From Capronia americana (Eukaryota; Ascomycota; Eurotiomycetes; Chaetothyriales; Herpotrichiellaceae): 64,000 nt of DNA. The DNA lies in the NCBI GenBank assembly GCA_016110215.1, contig JADWQD010000005.1, forward strand, positions 2,089,037-2,153,036, given 5' to 3'. The position numbers and the translations under genes are program-made. Shown here piece after piece: positions 22,541 through 33,971 of this stretch; position 1 is the stretch's first letter, and each line of letters begins with the position of its first letter. Under the pieces are notes generated by a model, which saw only the letters and a list, made by a program, of their open reading frames with translations, did not search any database and was not told the origin of the DNA.

Positions 22541-23126
22541 CGCGGCCAATGCCAAGCGAAAGCTGTCATGAGATGTGTGTAAGGCTAAGTACCGCGCTTC
22601 AACACGCCTATCGTCGTTTCGAGGTCACTATGTAGAGGAGGGGAAGAGGCGAGTATGTAGGCGGTATTGAAGAGTCGGCATAGTACTCGTACGAGTACAC
22701 CGCATACTATAAAAGATCGATCGGAGCCGGGTTGTCCTCGTGCCTCACGAAGATCGTGCCGCACCACCTCCCCGCGTGACGTAGCGATCGTCGCACATCT
22801 TCTCGGCGGCATGGCCACGAAGCAGATCAACAGTGGGGAAATACGCCCGTCCTGCTTCCGGGAAGAGTTGAGGTTGCAGCAAGCAATTCTCGACCGCGCG
22901 GACTTACGCAGATGCTGGCCAGGGCCCGAATATGCTGTGACCGGTAGGAAGAACGAGGCTGGGCAGAGAAGGGGAAAATCTACGGCCGTCGTGACCAACT
23001 GCAGGCATGATCGGGAGCAAAACGCTGAGCAAGTTACGGTTAACATGAATTCCACTTATGTTTCCAGGCGCTCAAGTCATATTTCGATTGCCATCGGGTC
23101 TGAAGTTCTGCTTTGACTAGTACTTT
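22541..23126. other. Intergenic region, 586 bp
   Basis: Promoter of the sugar-porter gene and 3' region of the regulator. No other feature recognised. Confidence 0.4.
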
Positions 23127-25334
23127 TCACGCCAGCAGCTCTCCTTCAAGATCGTCCCAACACATAAGCTGATCGAAGGGGCTTGGATCCAACACCGAGT
23201 CGGCGTCGACTCCACAGCTAGATTCAAATTCTTTGCCACCCTCTTCAGGACAATTCGACTCCTCTTGCTGTCTGTCCGGTCTTGTCCAGTCATGGACTAC
23301 ATCGGAGCGATCTGTTTTCTGCTCGCCAACCACCCCGACGAACGGGACCGCCATGTATGATCTCGCGGCTTCCGCATCTGCCGAAGCGAACTCATCCATT
23401 AGCTGGGAGAAGGCTGCCTTCTTCAAAGCCTTCACATCTGGCGGTGATTTGAGCCTCTTTGCAGCTGCGTCCAGCATGGACATGGTCATATCTGCCAGAT
23501 GATATGTCTGCTTGAACTGGAGCAGGATCCGCCAGCACAGGTAGAATTTCTGGAAGCTCGACTCTCGGACCGTGGGAGTTGGGGACATGCTGTAGAGCAG
23601 GTGAGTTGCTACAGCAGGCTCCAGCACTGCTATTGCCGTGTCTGGCAGCCGAGTGATCAAATTGTCGGCATACAGATCCCTGAAGATGTCCGTGATGCTC
23701 GACGCCGCTTGCGAGACCATTTTCATCGATGTCCGGCACAATGCCGCTTCGTTCGGTGCGGTGGACTGCAGATTCAACAAAGGCCGGTAGAGTGTCATTA
23801 GTGTCATGGAATAGTACCCGGCGAGGAGCTCGCGGTGTACTCTGATCGTCTCCATCTCGTGCTGACGGTCGACGGCTATATCGAGCAGCTGGACCTCTTT
23901 CGGTAAGTACCCGTACCAATTTTGCAGCTCCTGCCCGCAAGCCATGATCTCCGAGCTCTTCGAAACGTCCATTTGTGGGACGAGTGACACGACTGCTGCG
24001 CCTTGGCTGGGGGCGGTCGAGGTTTTCTGAGAAGTGTACTGTAGACTCAGAACTTTGTCGATGTACTCGGAAAGCTGAGCCAGCGCCATCCAGAGGCTGA
24101 CCAGCGTTTCCATATGTTGAACCGTAAGATCATCCACGTGCAAGGTCTTGCGCACCACGTCGACAAATGGCTCCGGCCGAAAGTCAAGGATATGGAGCAT
24201 GGGCACATCGAATCGATAGACTTTGTTCTGAACCGGCCTCCGCATGGCAACAGCCAGTAACCTGTCCCTCACGAGCAAAGTCCACCACGTCTTGTTGAGT
24301 GTTCGCTGCCGCCTTGATCCAGCCATGCTATCGCCAGGAGCAAGGTTTAGTCCCAGACTGGTAGCCTGTAGGGTTGCTATACCGATCCAATGGTAGCTGT
24401 CTCTGACGGAGCCCGGCTGCCCATCCCAAAAACTGAGGAGAATGGCTGCTTGGCAGATTGCAAGTCGGTCAGTCTCGGCATCAAAGTCGTGTAGAAGCCG
24501 TGCACGATCGTAAAAGGTTTTCCTCAACTTTTTCCGACTCCCTTGCGGGTAATCCGGCTGCACATATGCACTTGCAGCGAAGAGCATTGACTGAAAGACC
24601 AGAAGACTGAGGGTCCCCTTCTCGCCATTGGTAAAGATTGCCGTCAAGGTCTGTTCAAGGTCCAGCATGGGTGCGAAAGGGTGGACCCATCTTGCATACG
24701 CCCTCAGCAGCTGGTCCCTTGTTTGCGTGTCGGGGATATCAAAAGCACCTTTGTTGTTGAGATACTGCAAGTCTTCCTCGGATATGCTTTTCGGGACAGG
24801 TGCGATGTAGTTCGGCAGCATCCAGTGGCGATGGGGATAGTCCAGGAGGGATTGTGCTGGTGAGGGATATGGTGTCAGAAGACTTGCTTGGTAGGAGGCC
24901 CTGCTGGTGTTGACGGTGTCCTTCCCCGGGGAGTCGACCCTGGCGGTCTTGTCAATCGAGGAAAGAGGGCTCTCTGCAAGGTCGAACACATCGAACAAGG
25001 CGTCTCCAGGCGGGCCACTGGCGGTGTCAGGCCGGTTGTGCTGTGATACAGGTTTGGTATCGCCGAAATCAATGATTGCATCGCAAATCGGGCTCTGTGG
25101 ATTGTGCTGCTTGCCCTCCAAGAACGAGGAACCCAGGATCCGGTCGCCCACGTGTCGTCTTCTGCTTGCTGGCAGCACACAAGCCTTGCTATCAAGTCTA
25201 CAATTGGTACAGGGTGCCTTTGTCCGCGTAACGTCGCATCTAACCTTGCGAGCTCTGCACGATTCACACGCCCGAGGAGCTCGTTTGCTGAGGCCGCCTA
25301 CTCGAGCGATTGGTTCCGACCGTGGGAGGGCCAT
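23127..25334 (-). CDS. Zn2Cys6 binuclear-cluster transcription factor A
   Basis: Intronless, 735 aa, starting at the ATG at 25334 (MALPRSEP); the frame reaches seven codons further only from TTG. The zinc cluster is Cys23-x2-Cys26-x6-Cys33-x8-Cys42-x2-Cys45-x6-Cys52. The middle region has the fungal_trans character (LVFQSMLFAASAYV, then LQATSLGLNLAPGDSM and TWWTLLVRDRLLAVAMRRP), as in pathway-specific activators. A Pro/Ser-rich linker lies at about residues 75-170 and an acidic tail at the end. The nearest candidate targets are the permease downstream and the divergent regulator B. Confidence 0.9.
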   Translation of the reverse strand: MALPRSEPIARVGGLSKRAPRACESCRARKVRCDVTRTKAPCTNCRLDSKACVLPASRRRHVGDRILGSSFLEGKQHNPQSPICDAIIDFGDTKPVSQHNRPDTASGPPGDALFDVFDLAESPLSSIDKTARVDSPGKDTVNTSRASYQASLLTPYPSPAQSLLDYPHRHWMLPNYIAPVPKSISEEDLQYLNNKGAFDIPDTQTRDQLLRAYARWVHPFAPMLDLEQTLTAIFTNGEKGTLSLLVFQSMLFAASAYVQPDYPQGSRKKLRKTFYDRARLLHDFDAETDRLAICQAAILLSFWDGQPGSVRDSYHWIGIATLQATSLGLNLAPGDSMAGSRRQRTLNKTWWTLLVRDRLLAVAMRRPVQNKVYRFDVPMLHILDFRPEPFVDVVRKTLHVDDLTVQHMETLVSLWMALAQLSEYIDKVLSLQYTSQKTSTAPSQGAAVVSLVPQMDVSKSSEIMACGQELQNWYGYLPKEVQLLDIAVDRQHEMETIRVHRELLAGYYSMTLMTLYRPLLNLQSTAPNEAALCRTSMKMVSQAASSITDIFRDLYADNLITRLPDTAIAVLEPAVATHLLYSMSPTPTVRESSFQKFYLCWRILLQFKQTYHLADMTMSMLDAAAKRLKSPPDVKALKKAAFSQLMDEFASADAEAARSYMAVPFVGVVGEQKTDRSDVVHDWTRPDRQQEESNCPEEGGKEFESSCGVDADSVLDPSPFDQLMCWDDLEGELLA

Positions 25335-26206
25335 ATCGGAAGGCAGAGAAGCCAATCAGGCAAAGGAACGGATTCACCAAAGGCTAGCCTGGCAACGAAC
25401 TAGAGCACGGATGGCACCACAATCGCCACTCATAATAATGGAGATAGGATGGAGGACAATATCTGGGGAAAGCGAGTAAGTGTAGTAGACTTACCTCCAG
25501 CTTCCGTTCAGCCCATTTATGTTGACCAAAATGTCCTCGGCGTGAGCCCGTGGTGTTATGCTGGAGACGCAATACGATCTCCTTCCGGTGGAAGTGCTTC
25601 CGATCGCGTGCACAACCGACTTCCGAGCCGGCCTTGCGTACGGTGAGAAGCGCTCTGGGCGCCGTCACGCCTGAAAGTGTCCGGAATCGTTCATAGAGGG
25701 TTACGAATATATGAGACGCGTCACGACTCGTTGGCAGATCGTGTCATAGTATCCGCGCCGAAGCTGCAGGGATACGACCAACGAAAGCAGCAGTGGTGGC
25801 CGTGGTGGGGTTTGCGCAATCGATGAGCCGCCCATCTTAGGGACGACAGGACGTACCTTTTCGCGTGAGAGTAGAAGGCATTGAATGTTAGTACGAGAGG
25901 ATTGCGGATAGAGACCGCTCCCTCTTGCTTGCTGTTACAGTACCTCGTACGCATCTGCATAGGATAGCGAAAAGCAACCAGCCTGCGTGCCAAATCCAAT
26001 TCGATTGCCGAGGTTCTTCCAGCATCAGAGTTGAACGCCTCTACCATTTTGTTCTTCCTGCGCTCTTCTTCCCAGATGGTGCTGGAGATCATCTTGGCAG
26101 GAATCGAGTCTACTATGGAGCTCTTGCGCCGCTGCAAAGGTTCACTGAACGAGGGCGCTGGTAACGAGGCACAGCTGCGTGTCAAAGATCCCACATAACC
26201 GTCGCG
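25335..26206. promoter_or_regulatory. Divergent region between two Zn2Cys6 genes
   Basis: 872 bp between two opposite regulator start codons. Short ORFs here have no recognisable content. Shared or cross-regulation of the two factors is inference from arrangement only. Confidence 0.45.
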
Positions 26207-28662
26207 ATGCCATCCTCCTCAATCCCGAAGAAACGACCCTTGCCACGAGCCCGACATGCCTGCCTCCGCTGCCGCAAACAAAAGCTACGGTGCGATGACA
26301 TTCGACCCTGTGCCTTGTGCGTGCGAGTCGGAGCTGAATGCAGGGAGCGGCCTGAGAATAGTGGACTCGCGAGTTCTCCCAGACCGTCCGAAGCACACCC
26401 AGCGTCAGTGGTGAATCAGCTTGATGGCATCTCACCGGGGAGCTTCGCGCCTCTGGACCTCCCAAAGCCTTCCCCGTCTTCTTCCCATCGAGACCACACA
26501 AGCGCAGCCACGCAAAGTCCTCAAGAGTCCGGCAAACGATTATCTGAGATCTACCGAGAAAGGACTTCGACATACGAAGTGGTTGACCAGCTTTTCAGGG
26601 AACACAATTCTACGGCGAGACTGACGCATACTGCCGACGCGATTCCTGGGGGTAGTCCTGATGCACGGTCTCACGATGCCAACGGCCATTATATCTCGAT
26701 CCAAGATGTGCTTGGTTCCGACCTACCTCCTTCTCACGTCATCGAATTCTGTCTCGAAAGTTACCTGGATGCTGTGCATTGGTTCATGATATTATTCCAT
26801 GAACCATCACTAAGAGCCGGGATCCGGGATCTCAAAGCAGCAGGTTTCGTCCGTGCAGATCAGGTCTCCTTCCTCATTCTGGTGGCGCTGGTCATTGCGA
26901 TTGGGGCAAAGTATGCCACCAAGCCGGAAGCTGAAGAGCGGTGTCCGGGCTTCGATCTGGACGGTCTTGGAACCAGATACATACGCAAGGCCGAGGAGCG
27001 GTTGCTTGATGTATTCGATGAAGCTCACATTGAGGCCATCCAAATCGCGGTTATTCTGTCATCATACTATATCTACCATAGCCGACCGAACCGTAGCCTC
27101 GCCATGAACGGGAGTGCCCAGAAACTAGCGTTCAGCATGGGGCTACACAAGGAATCGAGCTGGAAAATGCGTGATCCCATTGTCCGGGAGGTTTGGCGAC
27201 GGCTTTGCTGGGCACTCTACACGGCAGAAGTGTAAGTGCTTGACATCATGTTGAGATATCCATACAGAACTGATTATATTTCGATAGCTTCGGTGCTATG
27301 AGCTTTGGAACCCCATGCAACATCTACGACAGTGATTGGGTCGTCTCTTATCCAAGTAACATCGACGATACCTCATTAACATGCCCAGGCTTTGATTCCA
27401 TCGAAACCTATGATGGCGAGTCTTTCGGCCCTGTAACGATAGCATCCTACCAGAGGTACAAGTTTCGGCTTTACCGAATCGCCTCCACCATAACTCGGAA
27501 TGTCTACCTGCGAAATGGGGCAACTCTTTCAGAGGTCGTGGGTGAGATCAAGGCCATCAACCAGCGTCTACTGCAGTGGGAGAAATGCGTCCCACGAGAA
27601 CTTCGGCTGAAGTACCTGAAATTTGACAGTGCTGAGAAAACAGTTCAACAGACCGCCAGAGTTTTCCAGCTTCAAGCTCTCGCACTACAGCTCTCGTACG
27701 ACAACATCCAATTGGTACTCCACCGTCCATTGCTTACGATCAATCGGGTGCCACGCTGGCCTTCAGATGGACCACAAGTGCCGGTGGGTGGTCAAGGCAT
27801 GGCTGGCCCTCCGATCGAGGCTGAGGACTCGACGATCAAAACTAGCAAATACCATTGCTGGGTGTCTTCAATGAGCACTTCGAAGATCGGAGAGTACTCT
27901 GACATCCTCACAGCTTTGCAAAACACTCACGGAGCGGCATATGCTGGCATTCAATTATTCACTGCTGGCGTGGTTCTCGGCATCTTTGCGCTGTCAGATC
28001 CACTCTCCGACCAAGCTCATCAAGCGAAACGGGCTGTGAGCAGGATCATCAAGTTGCCTCGATTGCATCGATTCCGAACCGCAGTCTCCGATCAATGCGG
28101 AGCGATCTTGGAGGAGCTTGTTCGGTTGGTGCTCGCCGAAGAGATGAAGGCTTTGCTAAATGAGACCGAGCCATCTCGAGAAGGCAATGCACCAAGCAGA
28201 CTCCTAGACGACTCTGCCGGTGCTAACGGTGACGCCACCTCTCTGCTTGACGGAAATGACGTGACAATGCAAGCTCCGGAGCTCTCTGACGGGAGCGTAG
28301 CGGATGTCTTTGAATTGTTTTCCCACGAAACCCTCGAGCTACCTCGGGACATTGCTTCTGGAAACTTCAGTGATGCCTTAGTCTCGTTGCAAGATGGTAT
28401 GATTCCCAGTGCTACTGTGCTACTTCCATGCTAATCGATCGCAGTGTTTCGTGATGGGCGGAGCAACCTCAGTAACTGGCCAGGGAACGGGCCTCGACAA
28501 CTGGAGTCAAGCAAATCCTCGTCGATGACCGGCACATCTGTGCAACCGCATGTACCACTGGCTCCGGCCCCAGCACTGAACAACAGGCTCACTGGGATCT
28601 TTGACGGCCCCAGCCAAGCATGGATCTGGGACGAATTGCTTTGGCTCCCCGATGGTAGCTAA
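26207..28662 (+). CDS. Zn2Cys6 binuclear-cluster transcription factor B
   Basis: Three exons, 26207-27231, 27288-28396 and 28445-28662, with introns of 56 nt (GTAAGT) and 48 nt (GTATGA); 783 aa. The zinc cluster is Cys19-x2-Cys22-x6-Cys29-x5-Cys35-x2-Cys38-x6-Cys45. The fungal_trans domain includes IEFCLESYLDAVHWFMILFH, the AFSMGLHKESS block and VWRRLCWALYTAEV just before the first intron. Middle spacing in the zinc cluster is x5 here against x8 in regulator A, so they are not recent duplicates. The C-terminal exon ends in a Trp/Asp-rich stretch (WIWDELLWLPDGS) that could be an activation segment. Confidence 0.9.
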
Positions 28663-29094
28663 GGGGTTTTGCGGCACGAGGATCCTTTCGGCCAACAAGC
28701 AGCATGTCGTGGCTTCTAGCTCAGCCTTCAATGGAGGCTTGGACAAGAGACTGTGGTAGGTGTGAGCTCCATTTCGGCACCGCATCTGGAGTATTCCGTA
28801 CTGGACTGGCAAATCTGGAGAACTCCCTCTCTCCCGCCAATGCACATCGTCTTGGCGTGGGTGGAGTGACTTGCCCAAGCGAAAATCTAGCCCGGCAAAT
28901 TGTTCTACCACTTTACTTGTGATCTGGGGTCTCAAGTCCCAAGGAAAGTAGTCTGCGCCATGAAATCCTTTTTGGACGGTCCGCCGACTAAAAGCTATGG
29001 AGCAAAGTTACAGCAAACGATATCCTTTTTACTTGGATCCTGTACAATCTCACACCTTCGTGTTCCACCCAACGCCCGATCTCGGCAGTCCCGC
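28663..29094. other. Convergent 3' region, 432 bp
   Basis: Between the 3' ends of regulator B and the oxalate decarboxylase. Nothing else recognised. Confidence 0.4.
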
Positions 29095-30522
29095 TTATGA
29101 TTCTTGAGCAGTTCCCCTGATGGGGTCATACTCGGCATTGTGAATCTGGTGCAGGAACTTCTTGGCCGCCGCCTCGTCGTCGGCAAAAATATGGTCGGCC
29201 ACCAACCTCTTGGGGGTCTCGCCCAGCCATTGGAATAGCGAGAAATCTTGGAACTTATCGGCTCGGAAGATTTCCAAGACCTCCACGGGCTCGTCGTCGC
29301 TCAAGTTCTCAATGAAGTGGCCCATGTTTCTGGGAACCACGCCGACATCTCCAGCGACGTAGTCGAATGTTCTGGCATTGCCTTGAGCGCCAAAGATGGT
29401 AACACGAGCACGGCCCCGGATGAAAAACGACCACTCGTCAGCATGGGGGTGCCAGTGCATCTCACGCAGTGCACCAGGAGCGATGTCGAGGTGAGCTGCC
29501 GCAATTGTCTTAGAAATGGGGAAGTTTGTCGAGTCGGTGATGCGGACAAGACCTCCAGTGGTGTTGAGAGGTTCTTGGTCCATCATTTTATGAGTGAATT
29601 GGAGCTTGGATTTCTTGACGTAGCTTCCATCTGGCTTCTCCTCGTCGATCGAGCCCGGAAGGCTACCTTGGAAGATGTACTTGTCGGACTTGTCCATGGT
29701 TTTGAAGATCTGAGGAGACATTCGGAAGTTCTCTCCGAGGACAGCCTTGGGAGTGTGTGCTGGAACATGTTAGAACGACCCCCACCGTCGCGCAGGGAGT
29801 GGACTTACCAAGCCAGTCGGTGAGCAGGAAGGTCGACTCTTCGTTGAAGTTGCCGTCGTCAAAGACAAGCAGAAACTCGGTGCCATTTTCGCTCAGGCCC
29901 TGGAGAGAGTGGGGGTGGCCTGACGGGAAGTACCACAGGTCGCCCTTTTGTAGGTCGTCGATGAACATACCGCCCTCGGTGTCGATACCCGTGACGCGGA
30001 CGTTGCCGTCGAGAACATACGCCCATTCAGCTTCCTTGTGCCAGTGCAGCTCGCGAATCACGCCGTAGTCGAGTCTCATGTTGACACCCGCAATCTCCGT
30101 GCTTGCACCCAGCTCTCGGACGGTGGTCTGACGGGTCCAGCCACCTTCCTGTAGACATTTAGGATTCCAGACGTGAGAAACATGACTTCCGGACTTACCT
30201 CGATTCGCATGTGCGAGTCAGCAAAGCTCCAGCGATAGTTGGACATGCTCCCGTGATCGGTGCTGGGTGGCCGGATCATGTCTGGGTTCTGCCTCTCTCG
30301 GTCGCGGTTGCGAGGTCCCATCACGGTCGCCCCATCACCGTTCCTCCAAGGCTCCGGCTGCCAGCCGTTGGCATAGGAATCCACCTTGTGGTCGTAGGGA
30401 TCCTTGTTGTTGGGGTTGTAGGGACCATTGCCACGGGCCGCACCTAGAGCCTGTTGCTCACGGTCGATGATGGGGACTGCCAAGGCAGCACTTGCAAAGA
30501 GAGACCACAGCTGGAGATGCAT
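29095..30522 (-). CDS. oxdC: Secreted bicupin oxalate decarboxylase
   Basis: Three exons: complement of 30199-30522, 29809-30148 and 29095-29759 (introns 50 and 49 nt); 442 aa. The N-terminus is a signal peptide (LQLWSLFASAALAVP). Cupin 1 has the Mn site His143-x-His145-x3-Glu149 and His188 in FPSGHPHS; cupin 2 repeats it in HWHPHADEW and a later NMGHF. The lid after cupin 1 reads N-E-E-S-T (about 210-214), keeping the Glu at the position of the bacterial decarboxylase proton donor, so decarboxylation of oxalate to formate and CO2 is favoured over oxidation. It is likely extracellular or wall-associated, and is divergent from a DUF1275 membrane protein. Confidence 0.93.
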
Positions 30523-30955
30523 TTTGATCGAGGGAGGGAGCACAAACAAGCTCGTCCGAAAAGCTGGGGCCCGGGGCTCTCGAATATATAGCTGAGGTCA
30601 ATCTCTGCCCGGCCCAGCCGTAACAGATTACCCAAGGCATAGCAGGGGGGGAGCTCTGCCGCGCGAATGAGGAGAGCGTCATGATGCCGGCAAAACGTTC
30701 AACCAGCCTAGATTGTCGTCGCACCCCCGTCACCGAGGCGATCGTTTCTCCCACATCGATCAACCGGCCATGACGCGTTTCAGATTCTCCGCAAAACAGC
30801 TCATGATGCCCTCCGGCAGATCGTTTCCAAATGTCCTTCTTGGGCAACCACTCGTCTGAACACCCAAGCCACTTTTTCTCTCCTTACGCCCACGTTTACT
30901 GTGTCCATGTGCGTGCCAGCAGCATCGAACCCGATTTTAGTGCTCACTTTCCACA
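30523..30955. promoter_or_regulatory. Bidirectional promoter, oxalate decarboxylase / DUF1275 protein
   Basis: 433 bp between opposite start codons, with a TATA box on the decarboxylase side only. GC-rich in the middle. Confidence 0.5.
30583..30590 (-). promoter_or_regulatory. TATA box of the oxalate decarboxylase gene
   Basis: TATATATT on the minus strand, 61-68 bp upstream of the ATG. Confidence 0.55.
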
Positions 30956-31792
30956 ATGACCACAGCTAACGGCTACGGGACTCTATCGTCTCATGACGGC
31001 TCGTTAAATCGGTCCTCGGGCAACGAAAATGAACCTCTTCTGGGCCAGAAACGCACCTCGCCTCAACTGATTCACTTCCGCGAGTACATGAAGGATGATA
31101 TCGACAGGCGATGGGCGGACCTGCTGCTGCTGCTGTCCTATGTCATTACGGGTCTTCTCGACAGCTCCGCCGTCTTCATCTGGGGCTCATTCGTGAGCAT
31201 GCAGACCGGCAACACTGTGTACTTGGGGTTGGGGCTGGTTGCACCGACGGCAGGATCAAGATGGATCCGGTCTGGCACCTCGATCGCCTTCTTCTGCTTC
31301 GGGTCGTTCTGTTTCAGTCGCTTTCACCGGTATTTTTCACCGAAACGGCGCTGGGTCCTGCTGGCCTCGTTCACGGCACAGTTCCTGTTGGTCATTGCGG
31401 CAGCCGTCGTCGTCATGGTCGACAGCAAGAAAGGGAACGACTTGCGATGGGAAATTCTCGTTCCGATTGCGCTGGTGGCTTTTCAGAGCAGCGGGCAGGC
31501 GGTCACTAGCCGCGCTCTGCAGTACAACAGCCTCACTAGCGTCGTCTTGACCAGTATCTACTGTGACTTGTTCTCCGATCCGCTGATCATGGCTGGGCTC
31601 ACTCAGAACGCGGAGCGGAATCGCAGAGCAGCTGCGCCGTTGCTGCTACTGGTGGGAGCCATCTTGGGCGGCGTGTGGGCACACAGCCCTGTTGGTTTGG
31701 CTGGCGCGCTGTGGACGGCGGCAGCGCTGAAGACCATCATTATCGGTGCATTCTTCTTCTGGAAGGCGGTGCCGAAGACAGGATGCCGCTGA
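30956..31792 (+). CDS. DUF1275 (YoaK-like) multi-pass membrane protein
   Basis: Single exon, 278 aa. After a 45-residue hydrophilic lead the protein has about six hydrophobic helices. Family landmarks: SYVITGLLDSSAV, FVSMQTGNTVYLGLGL, a central LVPIALVAFQSSGQAV and the SVVLTSIYCDL stretch. DUF1275 proteins are widespread in bacteria and fungi and their transport function is unproven. Its divergent pairing with a secreted oxalate decarboxylase raises the possibility of a role in organic-acid handling, but that is inference from position only. Confidence 0.85.
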   Translation: MTTANGYGTLSSHDGSLNRSSGNENEPLLGQKRTSPQLIHFREYMKDDIDRRWADLLLLLSYVITGLLDSSAVFIWGSFVSMQTGNTVYLGLGLVAPTAGSRWIRSGTSIAFFCFGSFCFSRFHRYFSPKRRWVLLASFTAQFLLVIAAAVVVMVDSKKGNDLRWEILVPIALVAFQSSGQAVTSRALQYNSLTSVVLTSIYCDLFSDPLIMAGLTQNAERNRRAAAPLLLLVGAILGGVWAHSPVGLAGALWTAAALKTIIIGAFFFWKAVPKTGCR

Positions 31793-32505
31793 TTACAGTC
31801 CAACTCACAGCGGCGACCCAGTGGACTGGACGGCTCTCAGGCAGGGAGATGTTTCGGATCACGCAGCGCATCTCAACTCGCCGCCTCGTCGCTGTCAAGC
31901 ATGATGGGCAGGGACGACTAAACCACAACAAGAGAACGCAGTTCCGAGCGCATTGATTGCTGTCCAATGATATCACCAATGCCGCAGGGGCACGTTGAGT
32001 TGGGCACGAGCTCGGAGGTTGCTATTCTTTAACCCACTCCTGCTCAACCGGGCAGCACATGCGCTAGTGGAGAGGGTCACTCGGATCTCTGGCCTGCCTA
32101 GTATTTGGACCTTAAAAAGCAGGGCAGTTGGGCTGGGCTGATCAGCTATGTTGCAGAGCCTTTAGTTGGCCTCGAGGTGGGCTCGACCATGGGATGGATG
32201 GTGGCTGTGGACAGGGAGCAATTGAACTTTTAGAAACTGATTGAAGAGAGCTCCAGGTGAATTTCTTTACCAGGGTACGAGAGAGACTGCTGGGCATTGC
32301 AGCCTCATCACGGGTTTCTCTTTCTCTGGCTCAGTCAGGAACAGGCTTTGTACATAACGACCTTGATTTGTTCTTTAAAGGATTCGACTTGCGCTGACAT
32401 CGAGAGACGGACATTTACAATAAGCCATCTTCACCGGTTCGTCAGCGAGAAGTACGTCCTCCTCCGCCCGCCAGCGGAGTTATGGCTATCTCAAATTTCA
32501 GCGCT
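31793..32505. other. Convergent intergenic region, 713 bp
   Basis: No coding or repeat signal recognised. Confidence 0.4.
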
Positions 32506-33416
32506 TCACAGGTGCTTATGGAAGAAGTCGACTAAAAGCCCGTAAGCCTTTTGGTATGCGGCCTTGACGTCGTCCTTCTCGAGGTCGCCTCTTGCGGCCA
32601 TGAAGCCGTGGATTTGGTCCTTGAACCACTCAATCTGGTGGGCAACTTTCAGACCCTTTTCGTAATTGTCAACAGCCTCTTGGTCTTCGTCCTTGGACGG
32701 AATCATGAGCATCGGGATCGTGACATTTGGCGCATCGTTGGGGTCAACCATGGCTGGGTGACAAGCCACCGCGGCTTTGAAGGGCGTACCGGCTCCAGAA
32801 GACAGATTCACGATCTGGACCACCATTATTATGGGCTCACGGGAACGGACATGATTGAGACACTCACCTTGCCGCCCCAGCAGTATCCTACGATCCCCCA
32901 GTATTGGATGCCGGCATTCTTCGACGTCAAATCCTTCATCACGCTCTTGACCTTTTCCACCGTCTTTGGCGGTGCTCCAGTGGTCTGGAAGAACTGGCCC
33001 AGTTTCTTGCCCTTTTCTTCCGTGTCCGGTGGAAACCACGAGATATCGGCCGGCTCCCCTTCGAAGAAGTCCGGCATGAAGACTTGGTACTGGCGTTCCT
33101 TGTCTGAATATGCCATGATGTCGGCACCTTGCATGGTCTGAGGGAAGTAGCCGAAGATGTCATAGACGACCAGTATGCCGTGAGTGGCCGTGGACGGGCC
33201 GGTAACATAGGTCTTCAATCCATCGACTGTTGTCCACTCGCCCTTCTCTTTGTAATCTTTGCTCACAACTGCCGGAGTATTGCAGCATCCTGCCGAGGGC
33301 GTTTGGGTCTGCGACATGCTGGCAAGCGTTCTTCGTGGAGCGGCGGAGAGGGATCGCGAAGCAGAAGAAATTTGTTTCGACAGGGCGGATAGTCTGAGTC
33401 GGGAGGTCATTGGCAT
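32506..33416 (-). CDS. Dienelactone hydrolase family protein
   Basis: Two exons: complement of 32868-33416 and 32506-32814 with a 53-nt intron (GTGAGT); 285 aa. The nucleophile elbow GYCWGGK has Cys179, as in dienelactone hydrolases rather than Ser esterases; Asp225 and His252 (IHGFMAARGD) fit the rest of the triad. The N-terminal 33 residues before MSQTQTPS are Arg/Ser-rich and may be a mitochondrial presequence, or translation may start at the inner Met. The family opens lactones from aromatic ring cleavage, but fungal members such as Aim2 have uncertain substrates. It is the first gene of the oxidative/transport neighbourhood. Confidence 0.88.
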
Positions 33417-33971
33417 GATATGTCCAGGTGGATGGCTGAAGCTGATACCGGTCCTGTTCGCATTACGACACCTTGGATGACTTCAATGGGAGGAACTTTT
33501 GGAGACAGGCGGGGTTCGGTAGAGCATTGTTTACGTCAGGCTAGAAGGGCTCGCCGAGCCACCCACGACCTCGCCCGGCGGGGGATGTGCCGGCGTGCCG
33601 GCGTCCGGATCCGATTTGACCTTTTCGGTTCCAGTTTCACAACCATCTCAGATTGCACCGTACGCCGCGCAGCATCCTTACAAAGGGTGGCCGTAATGCC
33701 TTTCCTGCGCTGGCAGAAGCGCTACACAACCAAAATAGAGGCCATCACTTTGCGACTATGGCAGTGCTTTTCCTCCGCTCGAACCGAAGCCGTACAGCCG
33801 TCGTCACTGTTATTCCCAATGCACTTACAATCGAGCTTGGGCTTTCAGAACAATGCCGGTATCTGCGGGAACTTTGACAGGAAGATAAGACATCGCAGAC
33901 GCGGCGCTGAGTCGCAAGCCGTCCCCCCAGCTAAATTACTGTGCTCTCAAGCACCGCAATCTAGATTCTCA
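33417..33971. other. Intergenic region, 555 bp
   Basis: Promoter of the dienelactone hydrolase and 3' region of the P450. No other feature seen. Confidence 0.4.
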
